From Burkholderiales bacterium UBA4657 (lineage in GTDB: Bacteria; Pseudomonadota; Gammaproteobacteria; Burkholderiales; Burkholderiaceae_E): a stretch of DNA of 60,230 nt. The notes under the pieces were generated by a model. That model ran no database searches. It was given only the letters and a program-made list of their open reading frames with translations, and was not told the DNA's origin. The number at the start of each line of letters is the position of its first letter. Position 1 is the first letter of the stretch. The translations under genes and the position numbers were made by a program. The stretch lies in NCBI GenBank assembly GCA_002405475.1, contig DHLX01000042.1, positions 31,674 to 91,903 on the forward strand. The letters are read 5' to 3'. Below, piece after piece: positions 9,547-18,318 of the stretch.

Positions 9547-9993
9547 CTACTTTGATAAAGCCTGCTTGACCTGGGCCGACACTGCGGTCATATCAGCACG
9601 CCCGGCGAGGCGGGTTTTGACCAAGGTCATGACCTTACCCATGTCCTGCGGGCCGGACGCCGCAGCCTCGGCCACGGCGGCACTGACCACCGCTGCAATT
9701 TCGTCTGCATTGGCCTGCTGCGGCATGTAAGCCGCGATAACCTCGATTTCGGCCTGCTCTTTATCGGCCAGATCCTGGCGCGCACCCGCAATAAATTGCT
9801 GGATCGCATCTTTACGCTGCTTGAGCATTTTTTCAATAATGGCCAGAACCTGCGTGTCATTGAGCTCAATGCGCTCGTCCACCTCTTTTTGCTTGATGGC
9901 AGCGGTGAGCAAACGAATAGTGCCAAGCCGTGCGCCGTCTTTGGCGCGCATGGCCGTTTTCATGTCCTCGGTAATGCGCTCTTTCAGGCCCAT
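9547..9993 (-). CDS. yqeY: GatB/YqeY-domain protein
   Basis: A 148-residue helical protein of the YqeY family, related to the tail domain of amidotransferase subunit GatB. It begins GLKERITEDMKTAMRAKD and contains KRKDAIQQF-like and AAYMPQQ-like family motifs. The frame is open to 10182, but the ATG at 9993 has a clear GGAG ribosome binding site and the extra upstream residues overlap the terminator hairpin and rpsU, so I reject the long form. Function is not established; a role in tRNA-dependent amidation has been suggested for the domain. Confidence 0.9.
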   Translation of the reverse strand: MGLKERITEDMKTAMRAKDGARLGTIRLLTAAIKQKEVDERIELNDTQVLAIIEKMLKQRKDAIQQFIAGARQDLADKEQAEIEVIAAYMPQQANADEIAAVVSAAVAEAAASGPQDMGKVMTLVKTRLAGRADMTAVSAQVKQALSK

Positions 9994-10010
9994 AAAATCT
10001 CCGATAAAAG

Positions 10011-10042
10011 CAATAAAACCCGCGGTGGCGTTCCAGCGCGGG
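10011..10042 (-). terminator. Rho-independent-type terminator between rpsU and yqeY
   Basis: On the reverse strand CCCGCG and CGCGGG (10037-10042 and 10019-10024) form a 6-bp GC stem with a 12-nt loop, followed by TTTTATTG. A second hairpin, CCAGCC-TTG-GGCTGG (10053-10067), precedes it just after the rpsU stop and has no T-run. A partial terminator here would give more S21 than primase and sigma-70, as the rpsU-dnaG terminator does in E. coli. Confidence 0.65.
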
Positions 10043-10072
10043 TTGTGTTCATCCAGCCCAAGGCTGGAAAGA

Positions 10073-10285
10073 TCAATACATTTTCTTGGGTAACTGCTGA
10101 CTGCGGATGCGCTTGTAATGACGCTTGACCGCGGCGGCCAGTTTACGCTTGCGCTCGGCCGTGGGTTTTTCATAAAACTCACGGGCGCGCAGTTCGGTCA
10201 GCAAACCGGTTTTTTCAATCGTGCGCTTAAAACGGCGCATAGCCACTTCAAACGGCTCGTTTTCTTTCACTTTAATAATGGGCAT
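10073..10285 (-). CDS. rpsU: 30S ribosomal protein bS21
   Basis: A complete 70-residue S21 protein: it begins MPIIKVKENEPFEVAMRRFK and has the usual very basic C-terminal half (RKRKLAAAVKRHYKRIRSQ). It is a small-subunit protein needed for translation initiation. It heads the rpsU-yqeY-dnaG-rpoD run. The 51-bp gap upstream to the flavoprotein gene has AT-rich -10-like sequence (10320-10335) that may hold its promoter, but I see no convincing -35 element. Confidence 0.97.
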   Translation of the reverse strand: MPIIKVKENEPFEVAMRRFKRTIEKTGLLTELRAREFYEKPTAERKRKLAAAVKRHYKRIRSQQLPKKMY

Positions 10286-10336
10286 TCAACAACACCTTAA
10301 ATAGAAGGACGGAATCTTACAAAGCCTATAATTCTA

Positions 10337-11530
10337 TCATACCGCTTGACCACATGCATGGGCGCTGGCCCATGCCCACTGGAAATTGTAGCCGCCGAGC
10401 CAGCCGGTCACATCGACCACCTCGCCCACAAAATGCAAGCCGGGCACCTTTTTGGCTTCCAGCGTGGCTTGCGACAGTTCAACAGTATCGACACCACCGC
10501 GCATAACCTCGGCTTTGCGCCAGCCTTCCGAGCCGGATGGAACCAATTTCCAGCCCTGTAATGACTTTCCCAGGCCAGCTAACACCTGGTCGGGTACCTC
10601 GGCCAGTCTACACTCAGCCCAGTCAGACCAGGCCGCCTGTTGCAGCCAGCCTTCAGCCAGCCGGCGCGGCAGCCACGACTGCAGAACACGGCCTAGTTGT
10701 TGCCTACCATGTGCCTTAAGCTGGCATAAGACCGCTTCCAGCTCCAGCGTCGGGATTAAATCCAGGCATAGCGCCTGTCCAGCATGCCAGTAGCTCGATA
10801 TTTGCAAAATCGCTGGCCCAGACAGCCCCCGATGGGTGAATAACAGATCCTCCAGGAAGTCGCCGTCGCCGCTACTGACCCGCACTGGCAGCGATACCCC
10901 GGCCAAAGCCACAAACGGCTGCCAAACTTCGGCAGCAAAGGTCAGCGGTACCAGCGCCGGTCTGGGCTCGACAATTTTGAGGCCAAATTGCCGTGCGACC
11001 CGTAAGCCATAATCACTGGCTCCAATTTTCGGAATCGACATCCCGCCGCTGGCAATAACGACCCGCCCGGTGGATATCTCGCCCTGATCCGTTGCCACGA
11101 CAAAGCCACTGTTTTCACGCCGAATGGCCTTGACACTGCACGGCATACGCCACTGCACCGCGCCGCGTTCACATTCACGGCGCAGCAGTTCAATAATTTG
11201 CTCGGAGGACTGGTCACAAAACAATTGCCCGCGGTGTTTTTCGTGATAGCCAATGCCGTAACTTTTCACCAGCGCAATGAAATCTTGCGGGCTGTAGCGC
11301 GCCAGCGCGGAGCGGCAGAAATGGGGATTGCGGGAAATGAAATGCTCGGGCGCAGTATTCAGATTGGTAAAGTTGCAGCGCCCGCCGCCCGAGATACGGA
11401 TTTTTTCGCCCAGCTTCGAGGCATGATCGACCAAAATCACACGCCGGCCCCGCTGTCCGGCAACCGCCGCGCACATCATGCCGGCGGCGCCCGCGCCGAC
11501 AACCACCACGTCCGTCAGGACAGAAGTCAA
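10337..11530 (-). CDS. BaiN/HI0933-family FAD-dependent oxidoreductase
   Basis: A 397-residue flavoprotein of the HI0933/YhiN family (NAD(P)/FAD-dependent oxidoreductase). The N-terminal dinucleotide fold VVVGAGAAGMMCA with an acidic residue ending strand 2 (VILVD), the family hallmark GEKIRISGGGRCNFTN, and the C-terminal second FAD motif HFVGEVVDVTGWLGGYNFQWA are all present. The substrate is unknown. It starts 2 bp after the dnaJ stop, so it is probably co-transcribed with the heat-shock genes, although no functional link is established. Confidence 0.9.
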   Translation of the reverse strand: MTSVLTDVVVVGAGAAGMMCAAVAGQRGRRVILVDHASKLGEKIRISGGGRCNFTNLNTAPEHFISRNPHFCRSALARYSPQDFIALVKSYGIGYHEKHRGQLFCDQSSEQIIELLRRECERGAVQWRMPCSVKAIRRENSGFVVATDQGEISTGRVVIASGGMSIPKIGASDYGLRVARQFGLKIVEPRPALVPLTFAAEVWQPFVALAGVSLPVRVSSGDGDFLEDLLFTHRGLSGPAILQISSYWHAGQALCLDLIPTLELEAVLCQLKAHGRQQLGRVLQSWLPRRLAEGWLQQAAWSDWAECRLAEVPDQVLAGLGKSLQGWKLVPSGSEGWRKAEVMRGGVDTVELSQATLEAKKVPGLHFVGEVVDVTGWLGGYNFQWAWASAHACGQAV

Positions 11531-11532
11531 GC

Positions 11533-12666
11533 CTAGCCTTTGAAAAACTCGGACATCCGATCCATCCAGCCTTTGGCTTGGGGCGAGTGCTTGGCGCCTC
11601 CTTCCTTCATGCTGGTTTCCAGGTCACGCAACAACTGCCTTTGCTTGTCAGTCAGACGCACCGGGGTTTCAAGTGCTACATGACAATACAAATCACCCGG
11701 ATAACTGGAGCGTACGCCCTTGATACCCTTGCCACGCAAACGGAAAGTCTTGCCGGATTGCGTACCTTCGGGAACCGTAATCGAAGCCGAGCCAGTCAGG
11801 GTAGGCACCTCAATATCACCGCCGAGCGCTGCAGTAGTGAAGCTGATGGGAACCTGACAATGCAAATCATCACCCTCGCGTTCAAACACCGAGTGCGCCT
11901 TGACATGAATTTCAACATACAAGTCACCCGCAGGACCGCCGTTCAGGCCGGGCTCACCATTACCTGAAGAGCGTATGCGCATACCATTGTCGATACCGGC
12001 CGGAATCTTGACTTCCAGGGTCTTGGTTTTCTTGACCTTGCCGACACCATCACACGTGGTACAAGGCTCTGGAATGACCTTACCCGAACCGTGACAGCGG
12101 GGACAGGTTTGTTGCAGGCTGAAAAAGCCCTGTTGTACCCGCACCGTGCCAGTACCACCGCAGGTGCTACAGGTTTGTGGCTTGGTGCCAGGCTTGGCAC
12201 CGCTACCATGGCAGGTATCACATTCCGACCAGGATGGTACTTTGATCGTGGTGGTAAATCCCTCGGCCGCCTGCTCCAGAGAAATTTCCATGTTGTAGCG
12301 CAGGTCTGCACCACGAAAGGCGCGATTGCCCTGGCCGTTACGCGCACCACCAAAAATATCGCCAAAGATGCCGCCAAAAATATCCTCGAAACCACCCGCA
12401 CCATCACCACCGCCAGGGCGGAAACCGCCACCGGCATTCGGGTCAACGCCAGCATGACCGAAACGGTCATAGGCAGCGCGCTTTTGTTCGTCGGACAGCA
12501 TCTCGTAAGCCTCTTTGGCTTCCTTGAATTTGTCCTCGGCCTCCTTGTTATCCGGATTGCGATCCGGATGGTATTTCATGGCGAGCTTACGGTACGCCTT
12601 CTTGATTTCATCGTCCGAGGCGTTTTTGGCAACGCCCAGCACCTCGTAATAATCACGTTTCGCCAT
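11533..12666 (-). CDS. dnaJ: Chaperone protein DnaJ (Hsp40)
   Basis: DnaJ delivers unfolded proteins to DnaK and stimulates its ATPase. The 377-residue protein has the J domain with HPD at residues 33-35, a Gly/Phe-rich linker (about 75-120), four CxxCxGxG zinc-binding repeats (CDTCHGSG, CSTCGGTG, CPRCHGSG, CTTCDGVG) and the C-terminal substrate-binding domain. It follows dnaK after 17 bp, the standard grpE-dnaK-dnaJ order in this class. Confidence 0.98.
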   Translation of the reverse strand: MAKRDYYEVLGVAKNASDDEIKKAYRKLAMKYHPDRNPDNKEAEDKFKEAKEAYEMLSDEQKRAAYDRFGHAGVDPNAGGGFRPGGGDGAGGFEDIFGGIFGDIFGGARNGQGNRAFRGADLRYNMEISLEQAAEGFTTTIKVPSWSECDTCHGSGAKPGTKPQTCSTCGGTGTVRVQQGFFSLQQTCPRCHGSGKVIPEPCTTCDGVGKVKKTKTLEVKIPAGIDNGMRIRSSGNGEPGLNGGPAGDLYVEIHVKAHSVFEREGDDLHCQVPISFTTAALGGDIEVPTLTGSASITVPEGTQSGKTFRLRGKGIKGVRSSYPGDLYCHVALETPVRLTDKQRQLLRDLETSMKEGGAKHSPQAKGWMDRMSEFFKG

Positions 12667-12683
12667 AATCGACCGCTACGAAC

Positions 12684-14606
12684 TTAATCGCGCTTGACCT
12701 CCTTGAAATCGGCATCCACCACATCGTCCTCTTTGGCGGTAGAAGCAGATTCCGCGCCAGCAGCCTGGGTTGACCCGGCAGCCTGCGACTCGGCATACAT
12801 TTTTTCGCCAAGTTTTTGTGAGGCGGTCATCAAGGCGTTCGATTTGGCTTCAATCGCATCCTTGTCATCGCCTTTCAGCGCTTCCTCCAGCTCTTTGACC
12901 GCAGCCTCGATTTTTTCCTTTTCACCGGCTTCCAGTTTGTCACCGTGTTCGGTCAAGGCTTTTTTCGTGGCGTGTACGGCGGCATCGCCAGCATTACGCG
13001 CCTGAGTCAACTCCAGGCGCTTCGTGTCTTCGGCTTTATTGGCCTCGGCATCACGCACCATGCGCTGAATTTCGTCTTCGGTCAGACCCGAGTTGGCCTT
13101 GATGGTAATTTTGTTTTCCTTGCCGGTCGCCTTGTCTTTGGCGCTGACATGCAAAATACCATTGGCATCAATGTCGAACGTGACTTCAATTTGCGGTGTG
13201 CCACGCGCTGCCGGGGGAATACCTTCCAGATTGAATTCACCCAGTAATTTATTGCCCGTTGCAATATCACGCTCACCCTGAAACACCTTGATCGTCACTG
13301 CTGGCTGGTTGTCATCAGCAGTCGAGAAGGTTTGTGAAAACTTGGTCGGGATGGTGGTGTTCTTTTGAATCATCTTGGTCATGACGCCGCCCAGGGTTTC
13401 AATACCCAGTGACAAGGGGGTAACGTCAAGCAGCAATACGTCTTTGCGATCGCCCGACAAGACCGAGCCTTGAATGGCAGCGCCCACGGCCACGGCCTCA
13501 TCCGGGTTCACGTCCTTGCGCGGCTCCTGGGCGAAAAATTCCTTGACCTTTTCCTGCACCTTGGGCATGCGCGTCATGCCACCGACCAGAATCACGTCCT
13601 GAATGTCAGACACCTTGACACCGGCATCCTTAATCGCGATACGGCACGGCTCGATGCTGCGTTCAATCAGTTCTTCGACCAAAGACTCGAGCTTGGCGCG
13701 CGTCAGCTTCATATTCAGGTGTTTCGGCCCGGAAGCATCGGCGGTAATGTAGGGTAGGTTGATTTCGGTCTGCTGGCTCGAAGACAATTCAATCTTGGCC
13801 TTTTCTGCGGCATCTTTCAGACGTTGCAAAGCCAGTACATCTTTCGACAAATCGGCACCCGACTCTTTTTTGAACTCGGTCACAATATAGTCGATGATGC
13901 GCTGATCAAAATCTTCGCCGCCGAGGAAGGTGTCGCCATTGGTGGACAAGACTTCAAACTGCTTCTCGCCATCGACATCGGCAATTTCAATAATCGAAAT
14001 ATCAAAGGTACCACCGCCGAGATCGTAAACCGCAATTTTGCGGTCGCCCTTGCCGACCTTGTCCAGACCAAAGGCCAGCGCTGCCGCGGTCGGTTCGTTG
14101 ATAATTCGCTTGACATCCAGACCGGCAATACGGCCCGCGTCTTTCGTGGCCTGACGCTGACTATCGTTAAAATAGGCCGGCACGGTAATGACCGCCTCGG
14201 TCACTTCCTCACCCAGATAATCTTCCGCCGTCTTCTTCATCTTGCGCAATACTTCAGCGCTGACTTGCGGCGGCGCCAGTTTTTTGTCGCGCACCTGCAC
14301 CCAGGCATCGCCGTTGTCAGCTTTGACAATCGAGTAAGGCATCAGGTTAATGTCTTTCTGGACTTCTTTTTCTTCAAACTTACGGCCAATAAGACGCTTG
14401 ACCGCATACAAGGTATTTTTCGGATTGGTCACGGCCTGACGCTTGGCGGGCGCACCCACAAGTATTTCACCGTCTTCCATGTAGGCAATAATCGACGGCG
14501 TGGTACGTGCGCCCTCGGCATTTTCAATGACCTTGGGCTGGCCGGCCTCAAGAATGGCGACGCACGAGTTGGTCGTTCCCAGGTCAATCCCTATCATTTT
14601 TCCCAT
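12684..14606 (-). CDS. dnaK: Chaperone protein DnaK (Hsp70)
   Basis: The 640-residue Hsp70 ATP-driven chaperone. The nucleotide-binding domain begins IGIDLGTTNSCVAILE and contains the phosphate-2 loop IAVYDLGGGTFDISI and VILVGGMTRMP; the substrate domain includes VTPLSLGIETLGGVM; the C-terminus ends in the acidic EEVD-like tail VDADFKEV. A good AAGGA ribosome binding site precedes the ATG. It lies between grpE and dnaJ and has its own sigma-32-like promoter in the 87-bp gap after grpE, so it can be expressed above grpE. Confidence 0.99.
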   Translation of the reverse strand: MGKMIGIDLGTTNSCVAILEAGQPKVIENAEGARTTPSIIAYMEDGEILVGAPAKRQAVTNPKNTLYAVKRLIGRKFEEKEVQKDINLMPYSIVKADNGDAWVQVRDKKLAPPQVSAEVLRKMKKTAEDYLGEEVTEAVITVPAYFNDSQRQATKDAGRIAGLDVKRIINEPTAAALAFGLDKVGKGDRKIAVYDLGGGTFDISIIEIADVDGEKQFEVLSTNGDTFLGGEDFDQRIIDYIVTEFKKESGADLSKDVLALQRLKDAAEKAKIELSSSQQTEINLPYITADASGPKHLNMKLTRAKLESLVEELIERSIEPCRIAIKDAGVKVSDIQDVILVGGMTRMPKVQEKVKEFFAQEPRKDVNPDEAVAVGAAIQGSVLSGDRKDVLLLDVTPLSLGIETLGGVMTKMIQKNTTIPTKFSQTFSTADDNQPAVTIKVFQGERDIATGNKLLGEFNLEGIPPAARGTPQIEVTFDIDANGILHVSAKDKATGKENKITIKANSGLTEDEIQRMVRDAEANKAEDTKRLELTQARNAGDAAVHATKKALTEHGDKLEAGEKEKIEAAVKELEEALKGDDKDAIEAKSNALMTASQKLGEKMYAESQAAGSTQAAGAESASTAKEDDVVDADFKEVKRD

Positions 14607-14644
14607 AATTTTTTCCTTTGCTCAATCAATGATTCTGTTTGCTG

Positions 14645-14673
14645 TAAATGGCCTTGAGCGTCATAAATTCAAG
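14645..14673 (-). promoter_or_regulatory. Sigma-32-like heat-shock promoter for dnaK
   Basis: Reverse strand: TCTTGAA (-35, ending at 14668-14674) and GGCCATTTA (-10, 14645-14653) with a 14-nt spacer. The consensus is CTTGAA-N13-17-CCCCATNTA, so -35 is perfect and -10 has two mismatches. It sits about 40 bp upstream of the dnaK ATG. Confidence 0.6.
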
Positions 14674-14693
14674 ACCAGCACCCGCTTGAAAGC

Positions 14694-15239
14694 CTATTGT
14701 CCTGCCGCCACCGTCACCAGTGCCGGGCGCAGGACCCGGTCTGCAATCAGGTAGCCGCGCTGCATCACGGCCACCACGGTATTCGGTTCAGCCTCGGCGG
14801 GTACGCTTGCAATGGCCTGGTGTCGGCGCGGGTCAAATTTTTCGCCCACCGGGTTAAGCTCGACCACCCCGCCTTTTTCAAACGCTGCCACTAACTGACG
14901 CAAGGTTATCTCCATACCTTCCTTCATGGTCTCGGGCGTGGCATTTTGCGTGGTCAGCGCCGCGTGCAATGAATCCATGACTGGCACCAGACTTTCAGCA
15001 AATTTTTCAATACCATACTTATGCGCCTTGGCCACTTCGTCCTGGGAACGGCGACGGACATTATCCGCCTCGGCCTTGGCGCGCAAATAGGCGTCCTGCA
15101 ATTCCGCCACTTTAGCAAGCGCCGCATCCAGCTCAATCTGTAGCTGGTTGTGCGAATGCCCACTCGAAATGGACGTAGTGTCAGGTGTTGTTTCTGCCGG
15201 TGCTTCGGAGCTGGCCGGCCGGGATTCGGATTCGTTCAT
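14694..15239 (-). CDS. grpE: Nucleotide exchange factor GrpE
   Basis: GrpE releases ADP from DnaK. The 181-residue protein has a disordered Ser/Thr/Glu-rich N-terminus, a long coiled coil (about 35-90, with LQDAYLRAKAEADNVRRRSQ typical of the family) and a C-terminal beta domain including HQAIASVPAEAEPNTVVAV and YLIADRVLRPALVTVA. It is the first gene of grpE-dnaK-dnaJ-flavoprotein and carries a sigma-32-like promoter about 45 bp upstream. Confidence 0.97.
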   Translation of the reverse strand: MNESESRPASSEAPAETTPDTTSISSGHSHNQLQIELDAALAKVAELQDAYLRAKAEADNVRRRSQDEVAKAHKYGIEKFAESLVPVMDSLHAALTTQNATPETMKEGMEITLRQLVAAFEKGGVVELNPVGEKFDPRRHQAIASVPAEAEPNTVVAVMQRGYLIADRVLRPALVTVAAGQ

Positions 15240-15282
15240 AAATTTGTATATTATTCAATAACTTATGATTTGTCAGGTGGTG

Positions 15283-15312
15283 ATATGAGGGTGATGACGA
15301 CATTTTCAAGGG
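15283..15312 (-). promoter_or_regulatory. Sigma-32-like heat-shock promoter for grpE
   Basis: Reverse strand: CCCTTGAA (15305-15312) and CCTCATAT (15283-15290) separated by 14 nt. Against CNCTTGAA-N13-17-CCCCATNT this is a full -35 match and a single mismatch in -10, placed in the gap before grpE. It is the better of the two heat-shock promoters seen. Confidence 0.75.
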
Positions 15313-15390
15313 TCTGGCTGCCATTTTTGCTTACAAAGACGGTGGCCTCATTGCGCGAATGCCGCACCCGCTCAAGGTAGCATCACAAGC

Positions 15391-16392
15391 ATGGTTACTG
15401 CTCCTGAATCCCGTCTAGCTGGCCTGCGGCTGCTGCATCTACTGGCTACCGCCCTGCTGTCTCTGGGCAGCTCCTATGCGCTGGCACAAACCGGCTATAG
15501 CGTCAGTGTTCTGGAGCAAAACTGGCGCGATGAAATGCGTCAACGTGAATTACCGGTCAAGCTGCGTTTACCCATAGGTCGGCAGAGTACTGAACGTTTT
15601 CCGGTCGTGCTGTTTTCTCACGGCCTGGGCGGCAGTCGCGAGGCAGGTAGCAAATGGGGTGAATTCTGGTCAACGCACGGCTATATTGTGGTGCATATCC
15701 AGCATCCGGGTAGCGATGAAAGCATTATCGAGCCACAACTCAGCCCGGCTGATATTCGGCACGCGCTACGACAGGCCGCCAGTGGACAACAATTGCATGA
15801 GCGCGTTTCCGACATCAAGTTCGTTCTGGACGAAATACAACGCCGCGCCGAATTCCGTCAAGCCGACCTGAGCCGTATTGGCATGAGCGGCCATTCCTTT
15901 GGCGCACTCACCACGCAAATTCTTGCCGGACAAAATGCTGGCGCCAGGCCGGCGCGACATTCCGATCCACGTATCAAGGCTGCAATAGCCTTTAGCCCCA
16001 GCGTGCGTAACCATATCGATGCTGAAACCCAGTTCAACGAAGTCAGGCTACCTTTCATGAGCGTAACCGGCACGCTCGATGGCGACTGGTATGGGCGGGT
16101 GGTCGCACCGGAAGAGCGAACACGACCTTTTTATGCCATGCCCGGCGGCGATAAGTTTCTGGTGCTGTTCCATAATGGAGACCACGCGATTTTCAGTGGT
16201 AGGGCTGGCTTGGCAGAACGACGGCGTCAGTCACAGGCCATCGCAAACGATGCCCGCATTACGCGCCTCACGCAAATGCTGACACTGGCTTTCTGGGATG
16301 CCTATTTGCGCGACATGGCGTCTGCACAAGAGTGGCTGGCAACCCGTGCTACCAGTGCCCTGGGACCACAAGACCGGTTTGAACAACGTTAA
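15391..16392 (+). CDS. Secreted alpha/beta-hydrolase (dienelactone hydrolase/lipase-like)
   Basis: A 333-residue protein with a probable signal peptide (hydrophobic segment about 11-30, likely cut after ALA at residue 32). The alpha/beta-hydrolase parts are visible: oxyanion SHGLGG near residue 76, nucleophile elbow GHSFG with Ser169, an acid candidate in TGTLDGDWYG (Asp230 or Asp232) and His265 in NGDHAIFSG. The pattern resembles PAF-acetylhydrolase/chlorophyllase-type esterases; the substrate is unknown. It is divergent from grpE and its 3' end meets hemH with a 4-nt overlap. Confidence 0.82.
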   Translation: MVTAPESRLAGLRLLHLLATALLSLGSSYALAQTGYSVSVLEQNWRDEMRQRELPVKLRLPIGRQSTERFPVVLFSHGLGGSREAGSKWGEFWSTHGYIVVHIQHPGSDESIIEPQLSPADIRHALRQAASGQQLHERVSDIKFVLDEIQRRAEFRQADLSRIGMSGHSFGALTTQILAGQNAGARPARHSDPRIKAAIAFSPSVRNHIDAETQFNEVRLPFMSVTGTLDGDWYGRVVAPEERTRPFYAMPGGDKFLVLFHNGDHAIFSGRAGLAERRRQSQAIANDARITRLTQMLTLAFWDAYLRDMASAQEWLATRATSALGPQDRFEQR

Positions 16393-17489
16393 ACCAGATT
16401 ACCGGCGCCCAGCGCCTGCGCGCGCGCTCTACTGGCCTGCGCCTCGGCAATGGCACCTGGCTTGTCTTCTATGCGTCGTAACCAGCCTACCCCATGCAAT
16501 TCACAGGAATCAGCCAGCGACTCAATCCAGTCGCTACTGTCGTTCAGGCAAGGAATATAGTAAAACGCTTCACCACCGGCCTGAAGAAAGTCCTGCTTGG
16601 CCTCCATGGCAATTTCTTCCAGGGTTTCCAGACAGTCAGAAGTAAACCCCGGGCAAATGACATCGACCCGTTTTACCCCCTGTTTGGCTAGTTGTTGCAA
16701 GGTGGGCGCGGTATAGGGCTTCAACCACTCGGCCTTACCGAAGCGCGACTGAAAACTGACAATGACTTCTTCCTTGGGCAAACGCAAGCGCTCGGCCAGC
16801 AAGCGTGCCGTTTTATAGCATTCGCAATGGTAAGGGTCGCCCAGTTCCAGCGTACGTCTGGGCATGCCATGAAAACTCATGACCAGTTTTTCACCACGAC
16901 CGTTTTTCTCCCAGTGCGCCAACAAGGACTTGGCCAGCGCACCGATATAACGTGACTGGTCGTGATAATGCTTGACGAAACGCAACTCGGGCACATTGCG
17001 CATGGTCTTGGCCGCATCAAAAACCGCATCAAAAACACTGGCAGTAGTGGCAGCGGAATATTGCGGGTAGAGCGGCAAGACCAGCACCCGGTCGCAACCG
17101 CGCCGCTCCAGCTCCAGCAATGCCGTTTCCACACTAGGCTGGCCGTAGCGCATGGCATAGACCACTTCAACGTCATAGCCACGCTGGGCTAAAAAACCTG
17201 GCAATAATTTGGCCTGCTTTTCTGTCCAGACCTTGAGCGGTGAGCCTTCCGGCGTCCAGATGCTGGCGTACTTGGCGGCTGATTTACCACTACGGAGCGG
17301 CAGAATGAGGCCGTGAAGTAACAGCCACCAAATAAAACGTGGAATTTCCACCACGCGCCGGTCAGATAAAAATTGTGCAAGATAGCGTTTCACCGCCGAA
17401 CGTGTGGGCGCATCGGGGGTACCCAGATTCACCAGTAAAATGCCCGAACGTGACAGACTGCCGTGCTGATAGGGTGCGGTCGGTTTCAT
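16389..17489 (-). CDS. hemH: Ferrochelatase
   Basis: HemH inserts ferrous iron into protoporphyrin IX, the last step of heme synthesis. The 366-residue product has ILLVNLGTPDAPT near the N-terminus, the MSFHGMPRRT motif with the catalytic His, YHCECYKTARLLA and CPGFTSDCLETLEEI with the catalytic Glu. I chose the ATG at 17489 because the family begins shortly before the VNLGTP strand; the frame is open to 17531 but that part overlaps the next gene. It sits apart from hemCDXY, beside the glycan locus, with which it may share transcription since the upstream glycosyltransferase ends 5 bp before. Confidence 0.96.
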   Translation of the reverse strand: MKPTAPYQHGSLSRSGILLVNLGTPDAPTRSAVKRYLAQFLSDRRVVEIPRFIWWLLLHGLILPLRSGKSAAKYASIWTPEGSPLKVWTEKQAKLLPGFLAQRGYDVEVVYAMRYGQPSVETALLELERRGCDRVLVLPLYPQYSAATTASVFDAVFDAAKTMRNVPELRFVKHYHDQSRYIGALAKSLLAHWEKNGRGEKLVMSFHGMPRRTLELGDPYHCECYKTARLLAERLRLPKEEVIVSFQSRFGKAEWLKPYTAPTLQQLAKQGVKRVDVICPGFTSDCLETLEEIAMEAKQDFLQAGGEAFYYIPCLNDSSDWIESLADSCELHGVGWLRRIEDKPGAIAEAQASRARAQALGAGNLV

Positions 17490-17493
17490 CGTG

Positions 17494-18318
17494 TCATAAC
17501 CATTCAAAATCTCCTGCGCTGCGAACACCATGCAGCGTCATGCCATAACGCTGCAATTCATCATTGCGCCACTGTCGTTCACGTTGCTTGCGCTGAAACT
17601 TGTTCCACTTGCGCTGCCACCACGGCTGGTGCAATAGCCGGTAGTTATAGCGATAAGGCAAATTGGCATTCATCGACAAGCCACGTTCGCGTTTCATCGC
17701 CGTCTGGGTAATCGACCCGAAATGATGCAGCCAGGAAGCCCCCGTGATGGCACAACGAACCCCCGCCTTGTCCAACTCGTGAAAGAACAGCGTATCTTCA
17801 TAGCCCAATAGTCGGGGCGCACTGCGGAAATATTCCACCTCGAACCAGACCGACTCATGCACCGCCAGACAAACCGCATGCCGGGCACCGAAGCGGTGGA
17901 CATTGGCCATGCTGCTGGCAGTTTGCGTCGAAAACGACTCAAAATCATAATCCAGTGCGCCTTCAATCAGGGCCGGGGAAATGACTTTAACGTCGAGCGA
18001 TTGGGCGGCGGCAATCAAATTCTCGACCCAGCCAGCACTGACAATCACATCATTATTCATGATGATGGTCCACTCGGCCTGTAGCGCCCAGGCGCCCTGA
18101 TTCCAGGCGACACCACAACTCATATTTTTCTTGTTAAAAATGCGCGCGCCCACAGGCAATGACTGCAAATACGACACGGTGCCGTCGGTCGAGCCATTGT
18201 CCACCGCCACCACACGACTTAAGGGTATACCGTGTTTAACCAGACTTTCCACACACTGGCGCGTATAGTCCACCTGGTTGTAGCAGGCAAAAGTCAGTGC
18301 GTAATCGTCAGGAGACAT
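17494..18318 (-). CDS. Glycosyltransferase family 2
   Basis: A 274-residue GT-A-fold transferase. The N-terminal ALTFACYNQVDYTRQCVESL segment, VVAVDNGSTDGT and the metal-binding MNNDV region (a D-x-D variant, about residue 95) place it in GT2; the C-terminal region with LGYEDTLFFHELDKAG is typical of rhamnosyl- or galactosyltransferase-like members. I chose the ATG at 18318, which overlaps the ligase stop by 11 nt and has GGAG-like sequence upstream, over the frame start at 18351. The sugar added is unknown; neighbours point to LPS outer core or O-chain assembly. Confidence 0.85.
   Translation of the reverse strand: MSPDDYALTFACYNQVDYTRQCVESLVKHGIPLSRVVAVDNGSTDGTVSYLQSLPVGARIFNKKNMSCGVAWNQGAWALQAEWTIIMNNDVIVSAGWVENLIAAAQSLDVKVISPALIEGALDYDFESFSTQTASSMANVHRFGARHAVCLAVHESVWFEVEYFRSAPRLLGYEDTLFFHELDKAGVRCAITGASWLHHFGSITQTAMKRERGLSMNANLPYRYNYRLLHQPWWQRKWNKFQRKQRERQWRNDELQRYGMTLHGVRSAGDFEWL

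Noticed and set aside
13824..14657. 277-aa forward ORF over dnaK
   Set aside because: Antisense shadow of the highly conserved dnaK coding frame.
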